A DNA stretch of 13,160 nucleotides from Candidatus Aminicenantota bacterium (GTDB lineage: Bacteria > Acidobacteriota > Aminicenantia > Aminicenantales > Aminicenantaceae). The position numbers and the translations under genes were made by a program. Of this stretch, positions 1 to 6,322 are shown piece by piece. The notes beneath the pieces were generated by a model. The model saw only the letters and a list, made by a program, of their open reading frames with translations, did not search any database and had not been told where the DNA came from. The stretch's first letter is position 1. Each line of letters begins with the position of its first letter. The stretch lies in contig JAFGNQ010000052.1 of the NCBI GenBank assembly GCA_016926925.1, positions 1-13,160 of the forward strand. Reading direction: 5' to 3'.

Positions 1-2
1 AA

Positions 3-1445
3 CCCGCTAAGACATTTTTCGCCATAATAGGAATGCTCCTGGTCGTCAACCTGATTATTGGAGCTCGGAAAAGAGACGGAAGACAGGAGAAGTTTTCCCA
101 AAACATCGATTCAAAAGACGTCGAGGCCGTGACCCAATGGATCGAAAAAAATGCTATTCCTCTGGAAAGCATCGCAGCAGGACACGGATTCAAGGATTTG
201 GAACCTTTCGGAGATATCTTGAAGGATGTCCGGGTTGTCGGCTTGGGAGAAGCAACGCACGGGTCCCGCGAATTTTTCCAATTCAAACACCGTATGCTCG
301 AATTCCTTGTTGAAAAACTGGGCTTTAGGATTTTTGCCATAGAAGCCAGCTATGCGGGCTGCAATAATATCAATGCCTACGTCCTCCACGGGAAAGGAGA
401 TCCTGCGGAAGCTCTTGCCAGCCAAAAATTCTGGACTTGGGACACACAAGAGGTCCGGGACATGATCGCTTGGATGCGGCAGTACAACACCAAACTCCCG
501 GATGAAAAAAAAGTGCAATTCCTCGGATACGACCTGCAGCATCTGGAACAAGGAATGGACTTTGTCGAGAGCTACATATCGCAGCATATTCCGGAATATT
601 CAGAAACGGTTTCCTCGGCGATGAAGCCGCTCCGTATCGATCCTTTCTCCATTTCAGAGCTTCCCAAGGCAAGCCCGGAAGAAAAAGCCCGAATCTTATC
701 CGAATTGCACGAGATGATGGGAATTCTGGCTTTTCACGAGGTTCCCCTTATAAGAGAATCCTCAGCTGAAGAGTACGCATTAGCTCTACAGAATGCCCGC
801 GTGATCACCCAATACTACACTGCCTACAGCAAAGCGATGATGGGCTCTGACCCGGCGGAATCGGCTGCCGCTCTCAGAGATTTTTACATGGCGGAAAACA
901 TCGAATATATCATGAACTCGGAGCGACCGGATGCACGGATTGTAGTTTGGGCTCACAACGGCCATATCTCAAACTCAGTTTGGGGAATGAACTTCCCTGC
1001 TATGGGATCCCATTTGAAAAAGATTTTGGGAGAGGCTTATTATGCCTTGGGTTTTGCATTCAACCGGGGATCCTTCCAAGCCCGGCTCATGGATCCTGAA
1101 AGCGATCAAAATGGAGCCCTTATAGAATTCACTGTAGGACCTGCTCCCGAGGGATCGGTTGAGTGGTTCCTAGCCAAGTCCGGAATCGATAATTTCATCA
1201 TCGATTTACGTAGAGCCCCGGAAAACGGGCCCATCCACCACTGGTTAACATCGGTTCATCCCTTGCGTTTTATCGGTGCAGCCTTCTCCGAAAAATTCGG
1301 AGACAAGCAGTTCATGGTTCCCACAGTCCTGATGGATCACTTTGACGGCGTCGCCTTTTTCGGACGTACATCCCGGGCCCGCCCTAACCCAACGGGAGAA
1401 AGAGGACCGTACAAGCAAAATATGCACCCTGTAAAGAAAAATTAA
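3..1445 (+). CDS. Erythromycin-esterase family hydrolase, membrane-anchored, 5'-partial
   Basis: The protein belongs to the erythromycin esterase family (Ere-like, PF05139), metal-independent esterases built around Glu and His residues. Numbering from the Met at 33, GEATHG (72-77, E73 and H76), a second acidic site in FAIEAS (E104), WTWDTQEV (134-141), RDFYMAEN (282-289) and WAHNGH (306-311) are all present, so the catalytic set looks intact. The frame is open from the Met at 33 back to the window edge. The ten codons before it encode a hydrophobic run that continues into LLVVNLIIG and ends at ARKR. The true start is therefore probably outside the window, and the N-terminus is a membrane anchor or uncleaved signal. 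Known Ere enzymes that cleave macrolides are cytoplasmic, so an anchored form suggests another ester or lactone substrate. The family is certain; the substrate is unknown. A Sec-exported M28 peptidase gene follows 148 nt downstream on the same strand. Confidence 0.88.
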   Translation, partial: PAKTFFAIIGMLLVVNLIIGARKRDGRQEKFSQNIDSKDVEAVTQWIEKNAIPLESIAAGHGFKDLEPFGDILKDVRVVGLGEATHGSREFFQFKHRMLEFLVEKLGFRIFAIEASYAGCNNINAYVLHGKGDPAEALASQKFWTWDTQEVRDMIAWMRQYNTKLPDEKKVQFLGYDLQHLEQGMDFVESYISQHIPEYSETVSSAMKPLRIDPFSISELPKASPEEKARILSELHEMMGILAFHEVPLIRESSAEEYALALQNARVITQYYTAYSKAMMGSDPAESAAALRDFYMAENIEYIMNSERPDARIVVWAHNGHISNSVWGMNFPAMGSHLKKILGEAYYALGFAFNRGSFQARLMDPESDQNGALIEFTVGPAPEGSVEWFLAKSGIDNFIIDLRRAPENGPIHHWLTSVHPLRFIGAAFSEKFGDKQFMVPTVLMDHFDGVAFFGRTSRARPNPTGERGPYKQNMHPVKKN

Positions 1446-1498
1446 AATCCAAAGTTTTTAAGAATCTCTTCTCCTAACTGCTGTCAAGGCGGAGTGGA

Positions 1499-1527
1499 TT
1501 GTGTCCCCGCAACTGATATGTTATATT
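1499..1527 (+). promoter_or_regulatory. Candidate sigma70-type promoter for the first M28 peptidase
   Basis: TTGTGT (1499-1504) and TATATT (1522-1527) are separated by exactly 17 bp. The -10 matches the consensus at 5 of 6 positions and the -35 at only 3 of 6. A start near 1534 would give a leader of about 60 nt. The 6-bp arms ACTGAT (1512-1517) and ATCAGT (1533-1538) are arranged symmetrically around the -10. Confidence 0.35.
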
Positions 1528-1593
1528 CAATAATCAGTCATCTGGGATAAACCCTAATCATAAAAACCGATAGAAATAGCGAGGAGGAAAATA

Positions 1594-3384
1594 ATGAGAA
1601 AAACATATGTATCTTTTTTTATGATCTGTTTGCTCGCATTTTCGCCATTGACGGCTCAACAGGAAGAACCCGAAAAAAAGGTCGACCCCATGGCCAATTT
1701 CTCCATCGTCGAGCAGGTGAAACCCATCCCCGAGAACATGAAAGACGGCTTTGATTCGATAACGGCTAAGGATGCTGTGGCGTATTTGAATTTTCTCACA
1801 TCGGATCTTCTGGAAGGAAGAGACACGGCCAGTGCAGGATACGACATTGCCGCGCAGTATGCTGCGTGCATGTTCGAGCTCTGGGGGATCAAGCCCGCAG
1901 GAGATTTCCTTAGAATGCAGAAAAAGAGCATGTTCGGCCGAGTGCAAACTGCGCAATCGGCTAAACGCGGCTATTTTCAGAATATCGCCCTCAGAGAACA
2001 TCTGGGAAATAAAGGAACGGCCCGTGTGGACTGGCAGAAAGGCCAACTCAAAAAGAGCTTTGCGTTCGATACGGATATCGACTACACGATTTTTTCCTCA
2101 GGTACTCAAACACTGACCGCGCCCGTGGTTTTCGTAGGCTATGGCATTCGTGAGGAGTCTCTTAAGTTCGACGAATATAAAAATCTGGATGTTCGAGGAA
2201 AAATCGTTATGATGCTCTCGGAAACCCCGGGAAAAGACGATCCCGGTTCTCCTTTCAGAAAAGGCGAGTTGATGAGAAAATACTACGCTCCGCGTATGAT
2301 GATGCGCATGCGGGACCCTAAAACCAAACTGGCCGAAGAAATGGGCGCTGCGGCCGTTCTCATGGTTGAAAACTCTCCACAAAAGAATCCTGATGTTGCC
2401 CGCCGAATACTGGAGTCGCAGCAAGTTTTCGACGAGCTGCCTATTATGCCCGGCGAAGCACGTAGGATATCTCTCATCGAAGGAAAAGGCCTGCCTATGC
2501 CGTGGGACTCGATTCCCACCATTCGCATTTCCCGAGAGATGGCCGATAAAATATTGGGTTTGGTGGACCAAGACATAGAGGCCCTCAAGGAGAAAATCGA
2601 GACAACGCTTCAATCCCACTCAATGTCCTTGCAGGGCACAACCATGACCGTCGAAAACGAAGCCGAAACCAAACTGGTCAACAGCATGAATGTTCTCGGT
2701 TATATCGAAGGTGCGGATCCCGAGTTGAAGAACGAAGCCATCGTCATCGGGGCGCATCTCGACCATCTTGGGAAAAGAGGCGCATACATTTTTAACGGTG
2801 CCGACGATGACGCTTCCGGTTGTGTCGGGGTGATGGAGATCGCAGAAGCGTTGGCCAAAAATCCTGTCAAGCCAAAGAGATCGATTCTCTTTGCTCTCTG
2901 GACCGGGGAAGAAAAGGGGCTTCTGGGATCCCGTTACTATGTAGCCAATCCCTACTTCCCCTTGGAAAAGACAGTTGCCGACCTCAATCTGGATATGATC
3001 AGCCGCACCTGGGATATGGACCAACTGAAGAGGATGAGCAGGATGTTCGGGATGGAATTGACGAAAGAGATGATAGATAAAATCGATCCCGAGAATTTCA
3101 TCAACGTGTCATTCGATGCCGATACTCCGGAACTGGCGGAAATCGTTAGGGCCAATAACGAGTATGTGGGCCTGATTGCTTATTTACGCAAATCGGAAGA
3201 AGCCATGGGAGGAAGCGACCATGCCCCCTTTGCCATGAGCAATCTTCCCTGGACTTTTTTTATGGCGGCTATGACGGAAGACTATCATCAACCCAGTGAC
3301 ACTGTAGACAAAATCAACCCGAAACTCATGGAAAAAATCATCCGGCTGACTTATCTTACGGCTTTCAGTTTGGCCGATAAATAA
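1594..3384 (+). CDS. Secreted M28 family metallopeptidase with PA domain
   Basis: This is a 596-residue zinc exopeptidase of family M28, which releases N-terminal amino acids from peptides. A Sec signal peptide (residues 1-21) ends at a likely cleavage site after LTA. A protease-associated (PA) domain follows, centred on APVVFVGYGI (176-185) and DVRGKIVMML (199-208). The catalytic domain runs from about 360 to 590. It has the full co-catalytic two-zinc set: H388 (GAHLDHLG), bridging D405 (NGADDDASG), general base E439 with ligand E440 (WTGEE), D467 (NLDMIS) and H543 (GGSDHAPF). About 45 residues between D467 and H543 are charged and less conserved. The start is fixed by GAGGAGG at 1581-1587, 6 nt before ATG, and by the signal peptide beginning at once. 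The product is probably periplasmic or secreted. A second M28 gene lies at 11028. Substrate preference cannot be read from the sequence. Confidence 0.95.
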   Translation: MRKTYVSFFMICLLAFSPLTAQQEEPEKKVDPMANFSIVEQVKPIPENMKDGFDSITAKDAVAYLNFLTSDLLEGRDTASAGYDIAAQYAACMFELWGIKPAGDFLRMQKKSMFGRVQTAQSAKRGYFQNIALREHLGNKGTARVDWQKGQLKKSFAFDTDIDYTIFSSGTQTLTAPVVFVGYGIREESLKFDEYKNLDVRGKIVMMLSETPGKDDPGSPFRKGELMRKYYAPRMMMRMRDPKTKLAEEMGAAAVLMVENSPQKNPDVARRILESQQVFDELPIMPGEARRISLIEGKGLPMPWDSIPTIRISREMADKILGLVDQDIEALKEKIETTLQSHSMSLQGTTMTVENEAETKLVNSMNVLGYIEGADPELKNEAIVIGAHLDHLGKRGAYIFNGADDDASGCVGVMEIAEALAKNPVKPKRSILFALWTGEEKGLLGSRYYVANPYFPLEKTVADLNLDMISRTWDMDQLKRMSRMFGMELTKEMIDKIDPENFINVSFDADTPELAEIVRANNEYVGLIAYLRKSEEAMGGSDHAPFAMSNLPWTFFMAAMTEDYHQPSDTVDKINPKLMEKIIRLTYLTAFSLADK

Positions 3385-3414
3385 CCCGGGATATTCCCCC
3401 GCGCTATCGTTTCT

Positions 3415-4326
3415 TTAAGGCATATGTTTGGACAGGAAGCGGGCAATCTGTTCAATGGCGGCCTTTCCCTCGGGAAGATACTTGGCTAAATAAGGCCATA
3501 CATGAAACATACCCTTCCAGACCTGCAGGTCGAAGGACACACCGTCACTTCCGGCTTTCGCGGCCAGGCGTCTGGCGTCGTCCAGAAGCACTTCATCCGA
3601 TCCGACCAGAATAAGAAGAGGCGGGAAGCCCGTTAAATCGCCGAACACAGGAGAGACATAGGGATCGCACAAGTATGCCTCACCGGCGTAGGATTTGGCG
3701 CGATCACGGCAGGATGCCGGGATGAGGATGGGATCCTTGGCGGCATTGGACTCGAGCGAGGGACTCGAACAACTCAAGTCCACCCATGGAGAGAGGCAGA
3801 CAACACAGGCAGGGAGCGGAATACTCTTATCCTTCAAAGCAAGCAGCAGGGATAAGGCAAGCCCACCTCCGGCTGAATCTCCGACAACGGATATTCCGTC
3901 GGGACCCATCCCCTGAGAAAGAAGCCATTCGTATGCGGCCGTAGAATCCTCAAGGGCCGCCGGGAATAAATGTTCGGGAGACAATCTGTAATCGATGACC
4001 AGAATGCGAGCCGCTGTTTGGCCGGCAATTCGCCACACCAATCCCCGATATGCCTTTGAAGAACCGCTCACAAAAGCGCCCCCATGAAGGTAGAGAATGA
4101 AGCGACTCCCTTCTTCATTCGATGGATTCACCCACTCAGCCGGAACACCGGCGGCGGAAACCTGCGTAAAATTCCATTTTTCGCGAAACAGGAAAGACTG
4201 GCCGACTCGGTCGAAATTCCTCCGGACTACTCCAATTTCGGAATGACGCCCGAAGATCCTGAGAGTTCGAAAAAGAGTTTTGATGAGAGCTGCACGAACA
4301 ATGGAATGCCTCATATCATTTTTCAC
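3415..4326 (-). CDS. Alpha/beta hydrolase, hormone-sensitive-lipase (HSL) type esterase
   Basis: This 303-residue carboxylesterase belongs to the HSL (family IV, alpha/beta hydrolase fold-3) group, which acts on short-chain esters. It shows the oxyanion-hole motif HGGAF (81-85), the nucleophile elbow GDSAGG (149-154, nucleophile S151), YRLSPEH (113-119), the catalytic acid D244 in GSDEVLLDD and the catalytic H275 in GMFHVW. Residues 1-60 form the usual helical cap. I see no signal peptide, so it is probably cytoplasmic. The longest reading starts with GTG at 4326, where Shine-Dalgarno complementarity is poor. An in-frame ATG at 4314 (residue 5) is the alternative. The stop is 30 nt from the end of the convergent M28 gene. 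A TTGACA-17-TATCGA promoter candidate lies immediately upstream and would give almost no leader. The family is certain; the natural substrate is unknown. Confidence 0.93.
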   Translation of the reverse strand: MKNDMRHSIVRAALIKTLFRTLRIFGRHSEIGVVRRNFDRVGQSFLFREKWNFTQVSAAGVPAEWVNPSNEEGSRFILYLHGGAFVSGSSKAYRGLVWRIAGQTAARILVIDYRLSPEHLFPAALEDSTAAYEWLLSQGMGPDGISVVGDSAGGGLALSLLLALKDKSIPLPACVVCLSPWVDLSCSSPSLESNAAKDPILIPASCRDRAKSYAGEAYLCDPYVSPVFGDLTGFPPLLILVGSDEVLLDDARRLAAKAGSDGVSFDLQVWKGMFHVWPYLAKYLPEGKAAIEQIARFLSKHMP

Positions 4327-4550
4327 AACATTACTTCGATATTACATTCCAAACCTTCTGTCAACAGATTGAACTCGTTCGTCGTAGAGCCCATATGCAA
4401 TCCAACCGTATCCATCAATCCCCATGGCGGATGGAATATATAACAAGTCGTCAGCCATGCATGAACTTCCTCGGGCAAAGTAGAGGCCAAAATCCAGACT
4501 TCGATGCGCTTCTCAAAAACGCTATCTGAGCAATGCCTTTCTATTGACAT
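4323..4550 (-). CDS. Doubtful 75-codon reading frame overlapping the hydrolase start
   Basis: This frame would encode 75 residues of no recognisable family. In its favour, its TGA stop overlaps the GTG start of the alpha/beta hydrolase (GTGA, 4326-4323), a typical coupled-gene junction. Against it, there is no Shine-Dalgarno site before the ATG at 4550, its first codons sit on the strong -35 box of msrBA, and a hydrolase promoter candidate lies inside it. The composition is not convincingly protein-like. It is probably a chance frame or a decayed remnant, recorded because the junction is suggestive. Confidence 0.12.
   Translation of the reverse strand: MSIERHCSDSVFEKRIEVWILASTLPEEVHAWLTTCYIFHPPWGLMDTVGLHMGSTTNEFNLLTEGLECNIEVML
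4336..4364 (-). promoter_or_regulatory. Candidate promoter for the alpha/beta hydrolase
   Basis: On the - strand a perfect TTGACA (4364-4359) is followed after 17 bp by TATCGA (4341-4336), which matches the -10 consensus at 3 of 6 positions. Transcription would begin near 4329, only a few bases before the GTG at 4326. The message would be nearly leaderless, or translation would use the ATG at 4314. Confidence 0.35.
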
Positions 4551-4572
4551 CAGAGGAAGTATTAATTATATT
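4544..4572 (+). promoter_or_regulatory. Strong sigma70-type promoter for msrBA
   Basis: A perfect TTGACA (4544-4549), an optimal 17-bp spacer and TATATT (4567-4572, 5 of 6 matches) form the best promoter in the window. The start would fall near 4579 and give a leader of about 28 nt containing GGAGG at 4598-4602. The surrounding A+T-rich tract (4561-4590) would favour melting. I see no clear operator. Confidence 0.75.
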
Positions 4573-4606
4573 AATATTATAGGATATCTAGTTAATTGGA
4601 GGCTTT

Positions 4607-5638
4607 ATGAGCCAAAAAATCGGCGGAGTCATAGCCATACTCTTGGTCATTCTGGGATGGACACTGCTGCAGTCGGCGGCCAAAAAAGGCCACAGCGAAG
4701 CAATCTTTCAAGACGGAGAAGGCAACATGGTCAAAACAGTGCATAAAACGGACGATGAATGGAAAAAGATCCTAACGCCCGAGCAGTATCGCGTTATGAG
4801 ACAACGCGATACGGAACGCGCGTTCACAGGGGAATACAACGATCAATTCGAACAAGGAGTCTACCACTGTGCCGCCTGCGGTGTTCCGTTATTCAGCTCG
4901 ACAACGAAATATGATCACGGTACGGGCTGGCCCAGCTTCAAAGCTGTGGTTGATGAACGATTCATTGATTACCGGGCTGATTATTCTCATCTTATGAAGA
5001 GAACGGAGATCCGTTGTTCGGTCTGCAACTCGCACCTCGGCCATGTGTTCGACGACGGACCTCCCCCAACGCACAAGCATTATTGTGTGAATTCTGCAGC
5101 CCTTAAATTTGTACCTGAAGGCACAGAGCTCGAACACAAGAACGATGTGCTCCAGGAGAAAAACGCCGGCGTATCCGAAACAGCAACATTCGCTGCGGGC
5201 TGCTTCTGGGGAGTAGAACACAAATTCGGCAAGCTTGAAGGAGTTCTCTCCACTTCGGTGGGCTACACGGGCGGACAGGTCAAAGATCCCACCTACAGTC
5301 AGGTCTGTTCGGATAAAACAGGACACGCCGAAGCCGTACACATCATTTTCGACCCAGCACGGATAAGTTATGAGGAACTTGTAAAATTCTTCTTCAGCAT
5401 ACACGATTCCACCCAGATCGACAGGCAGGGACCCGATGTCGGCAGCCAATACAGATCCGCGATCTTTTACCACAACCAAGACCAGAAAGACACGGCCGAG
5501 AAAGTTATCGACGACCTGAACAGGTCCGGAACCTTAAAGAAACCGGTCGCAACTCAGGTCCTTCCTTTTTCAGAATTTTACAAGGCCGAAGAGTATCACC
5601 AAAAGTACTATGAAAAAATGCGGGAAGGAAAAAAATAG
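4607..5638 (+). CDS. msrBA: Membrane-anchored bifunctional methionine sulfoxide reductase, MsrB-MsrA fusion
   Basis: This 343-residue fusion reduces both methionine sulfoxide epimers in proteins, the R form by MsrB and the S form by MsrA. A single hydrophobic segment (residues 6-22, GVIAILLVILGWTLL) precedes the enzymes, so the domains probably face the periplasm. The MsrB domain spans about 48-170. Its zinc ligands are C88/C91 (CAAC) and C137/C140 (CSVC), with GTGWPSF (105-111) and catalytic C160 in YCVNSAAL. The MsrA domain spans about 190-338, with catalytic C199 in GCFWG, GYTGG (219-223), TGHAEAV (238-244) and RQGPDVGSQYRSAIF (273-287). The C-terminal resolving cysteines of many MsrA proteins are absent; C234 is the only other Cys in this domain. 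The start is set by GGAGG 4 nt before ATG and by the anchor. The gene has its own strong promoter and ends 2 nt from the convergent phosphatase gene. Confidence 0.95.
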   Translation: MSQKIGGVIAILLVILGWTLLQSAAKKGHSEAIFQDGEGNMVKTVHKTDDEWKKILTPEQYRVMRQRDTERAFTGEYNDQFEQGVYHCAACGVPLFSSTTKYDHGTGWPSFKAVVDERFIDYRADYSHLMKRTEIRCSVCNSHLGHVFDDGPPPTHKHYCVNSAALKFVPEGTELEHKNDVLQEKNAGVSETATFAAGCFWGVEHKFGKLEGVLSTSVGYTGGQVKDPTYSQVCSDKTGHAEAVHIIFDPARISYEELVKFFFSIHDSTQIDRQGPDVGSQYRSAIFYHNQDQKDTAEKVIDDLNRSGTLKKPVATQVLPFSEFYKAEEYHQKYYEKMREGKK

Positions 5639-5640
5639 AA

Positions 5641-6069
5641 CTACAGCAAAAAATCTTGAATGCAATTCCAGATTTTATCGGCCACTCTTTTGTAAAAAGC
5701 CATATCTTTCCCGAACGGATCAGGGATATCCCAAAACAGAAGCTTATCCTCCAGGTCTGACGCCAATCCTTTCATCGTTTTGAAGACATATCTATCCAAG
5801 ACGATAATCCAATCAAAAGACCTGAGCGGAGTTTCCGTGACATTTCTCGGGACATGATGTGAAATATCCACATCATAAAGATCTCTCATGGTTTTGACGG
5901 TTTCATATGTAGCCCCGTCGAAGACGGGCGCTAAACCCGCACTCTCGACTTGCGCTCTCCCTCCCAGGGTTTTCTTAGCCAAACCCTCGGCCATAGGACT
6001 CCGACAGGTATTCCCGTAACAGACAAAGAGAATTGTTTTGCCGTCAACCGCAAGTTTTTTCTTTTTCAA
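5641..6069 (-). CDS. Low-molecular-weight protein phosphatase, possibly arginine-specific (YwlE-like)
   Basis: This is a 142-residue cytoplasmic phosphatase of the LMW-PTP fold, which hydrolyses phosphoprotein through a phospho-cysteine intermediate. The P-loop C-x5-R-S is intact (VCYGNTCRSPMAE, nucleophile C17, R23), as is the general acid D117 in DPF (117-119). At residue 21 the P-loop has Thr (GNTCRS), as in Bacillus YwlE (protein-arginine phosphatase), where classical tyrosine phosphatases usually have Ile. This suggests phosphoarginine specificity but does not prove it. An ArsC-type arsenate reductase is less likely, because the extra redox Cys pair is missing (the other cysteines are C22 and C136). 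The start is TTG at 6069 with AGGA 6 nt upstream; no ATG or GTG lies nearby in frame. A possible 26-codon gene lies 33 nt upstream on the same strand. Confidence 0.9.
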   Translation of the reverse strand: MKKKKLAVDGKTILFVCYGNTCRSPMAEGLAKKTLGGRAQVESAGLAPVFDGATYETVKTMRDLYDVDISHHVPRNVTETPLRSFDWIIVLDRYVFKTMKGLASDLEDKLLFWDIPDPFGKDMAFYKRVADKIWNCIQDFLL

Positions 6070-6102
6070 ATCTTATCCTGCCGCAGAAACCGAGATAAAA
6101 GA

Positions 6103-6183
6103 TTATGGCACGTCAAGCGTTCCAACTTCTGTCCGAACATTATACCAATTTTCCGTAATTTTTGATCGAGAAATATCCTCCAT
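6103..6183 (-). CDS. Candidate small protein, 26 residues, with perfect Shine-Dalgarno site
   Basis: On the - strand AAGGAGG (6197-6191) lies 7 nt before an ATG at 6183. The frame then runs 26 codons to a TAA at 6103-6105. This is among the strongest ribosome-binding sites in the window, in a spacer that is otherwise hard to explain. The peptide starts MEDISRSKITENWYN, is hydrophilic, has no membrane segment and matches nothing I recognise. It ends 33 nt before the TTG start of the LMW phosphatase and could be a leader peptide or a co-transcribed small protein. It could also be the surviving start of a decayed gene. I see no clear promoter just upstream. Confidence 0.35.
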   Translation of the reverse strand: MEDISRSKITENWYNVRTEVGTLDVP

Positions 6184-6322
6184 CTCTCATCCTCCTTCAA
6201 ATGGAGCTGCAGCCACTTATTGGGCCATTTTTATGCCAAGTGCAATACAGAAGGAGGGGTTTTGATCACTGTCCTCGTATAGAGTCTGTTGTAATCCGGT
6301 GAGGTAAGCTTGAATCGAAATG

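Noticed and set aside
3..1445. Macrolide-resistance determinant
   Set aside because: Only the family is supported. Many Ere-like proteins do not act on macrolides, this one looks membrane-anchored, and there is no mobile-element context.
5641..6069. Arsenate reductase (ArsC of the LMW-PTP fold)
   Set aside because: The redox Cys pair beyond the P-loop is missing, the general-acid DPF motif of phosphatases is present, and no ars genes are adjacent.
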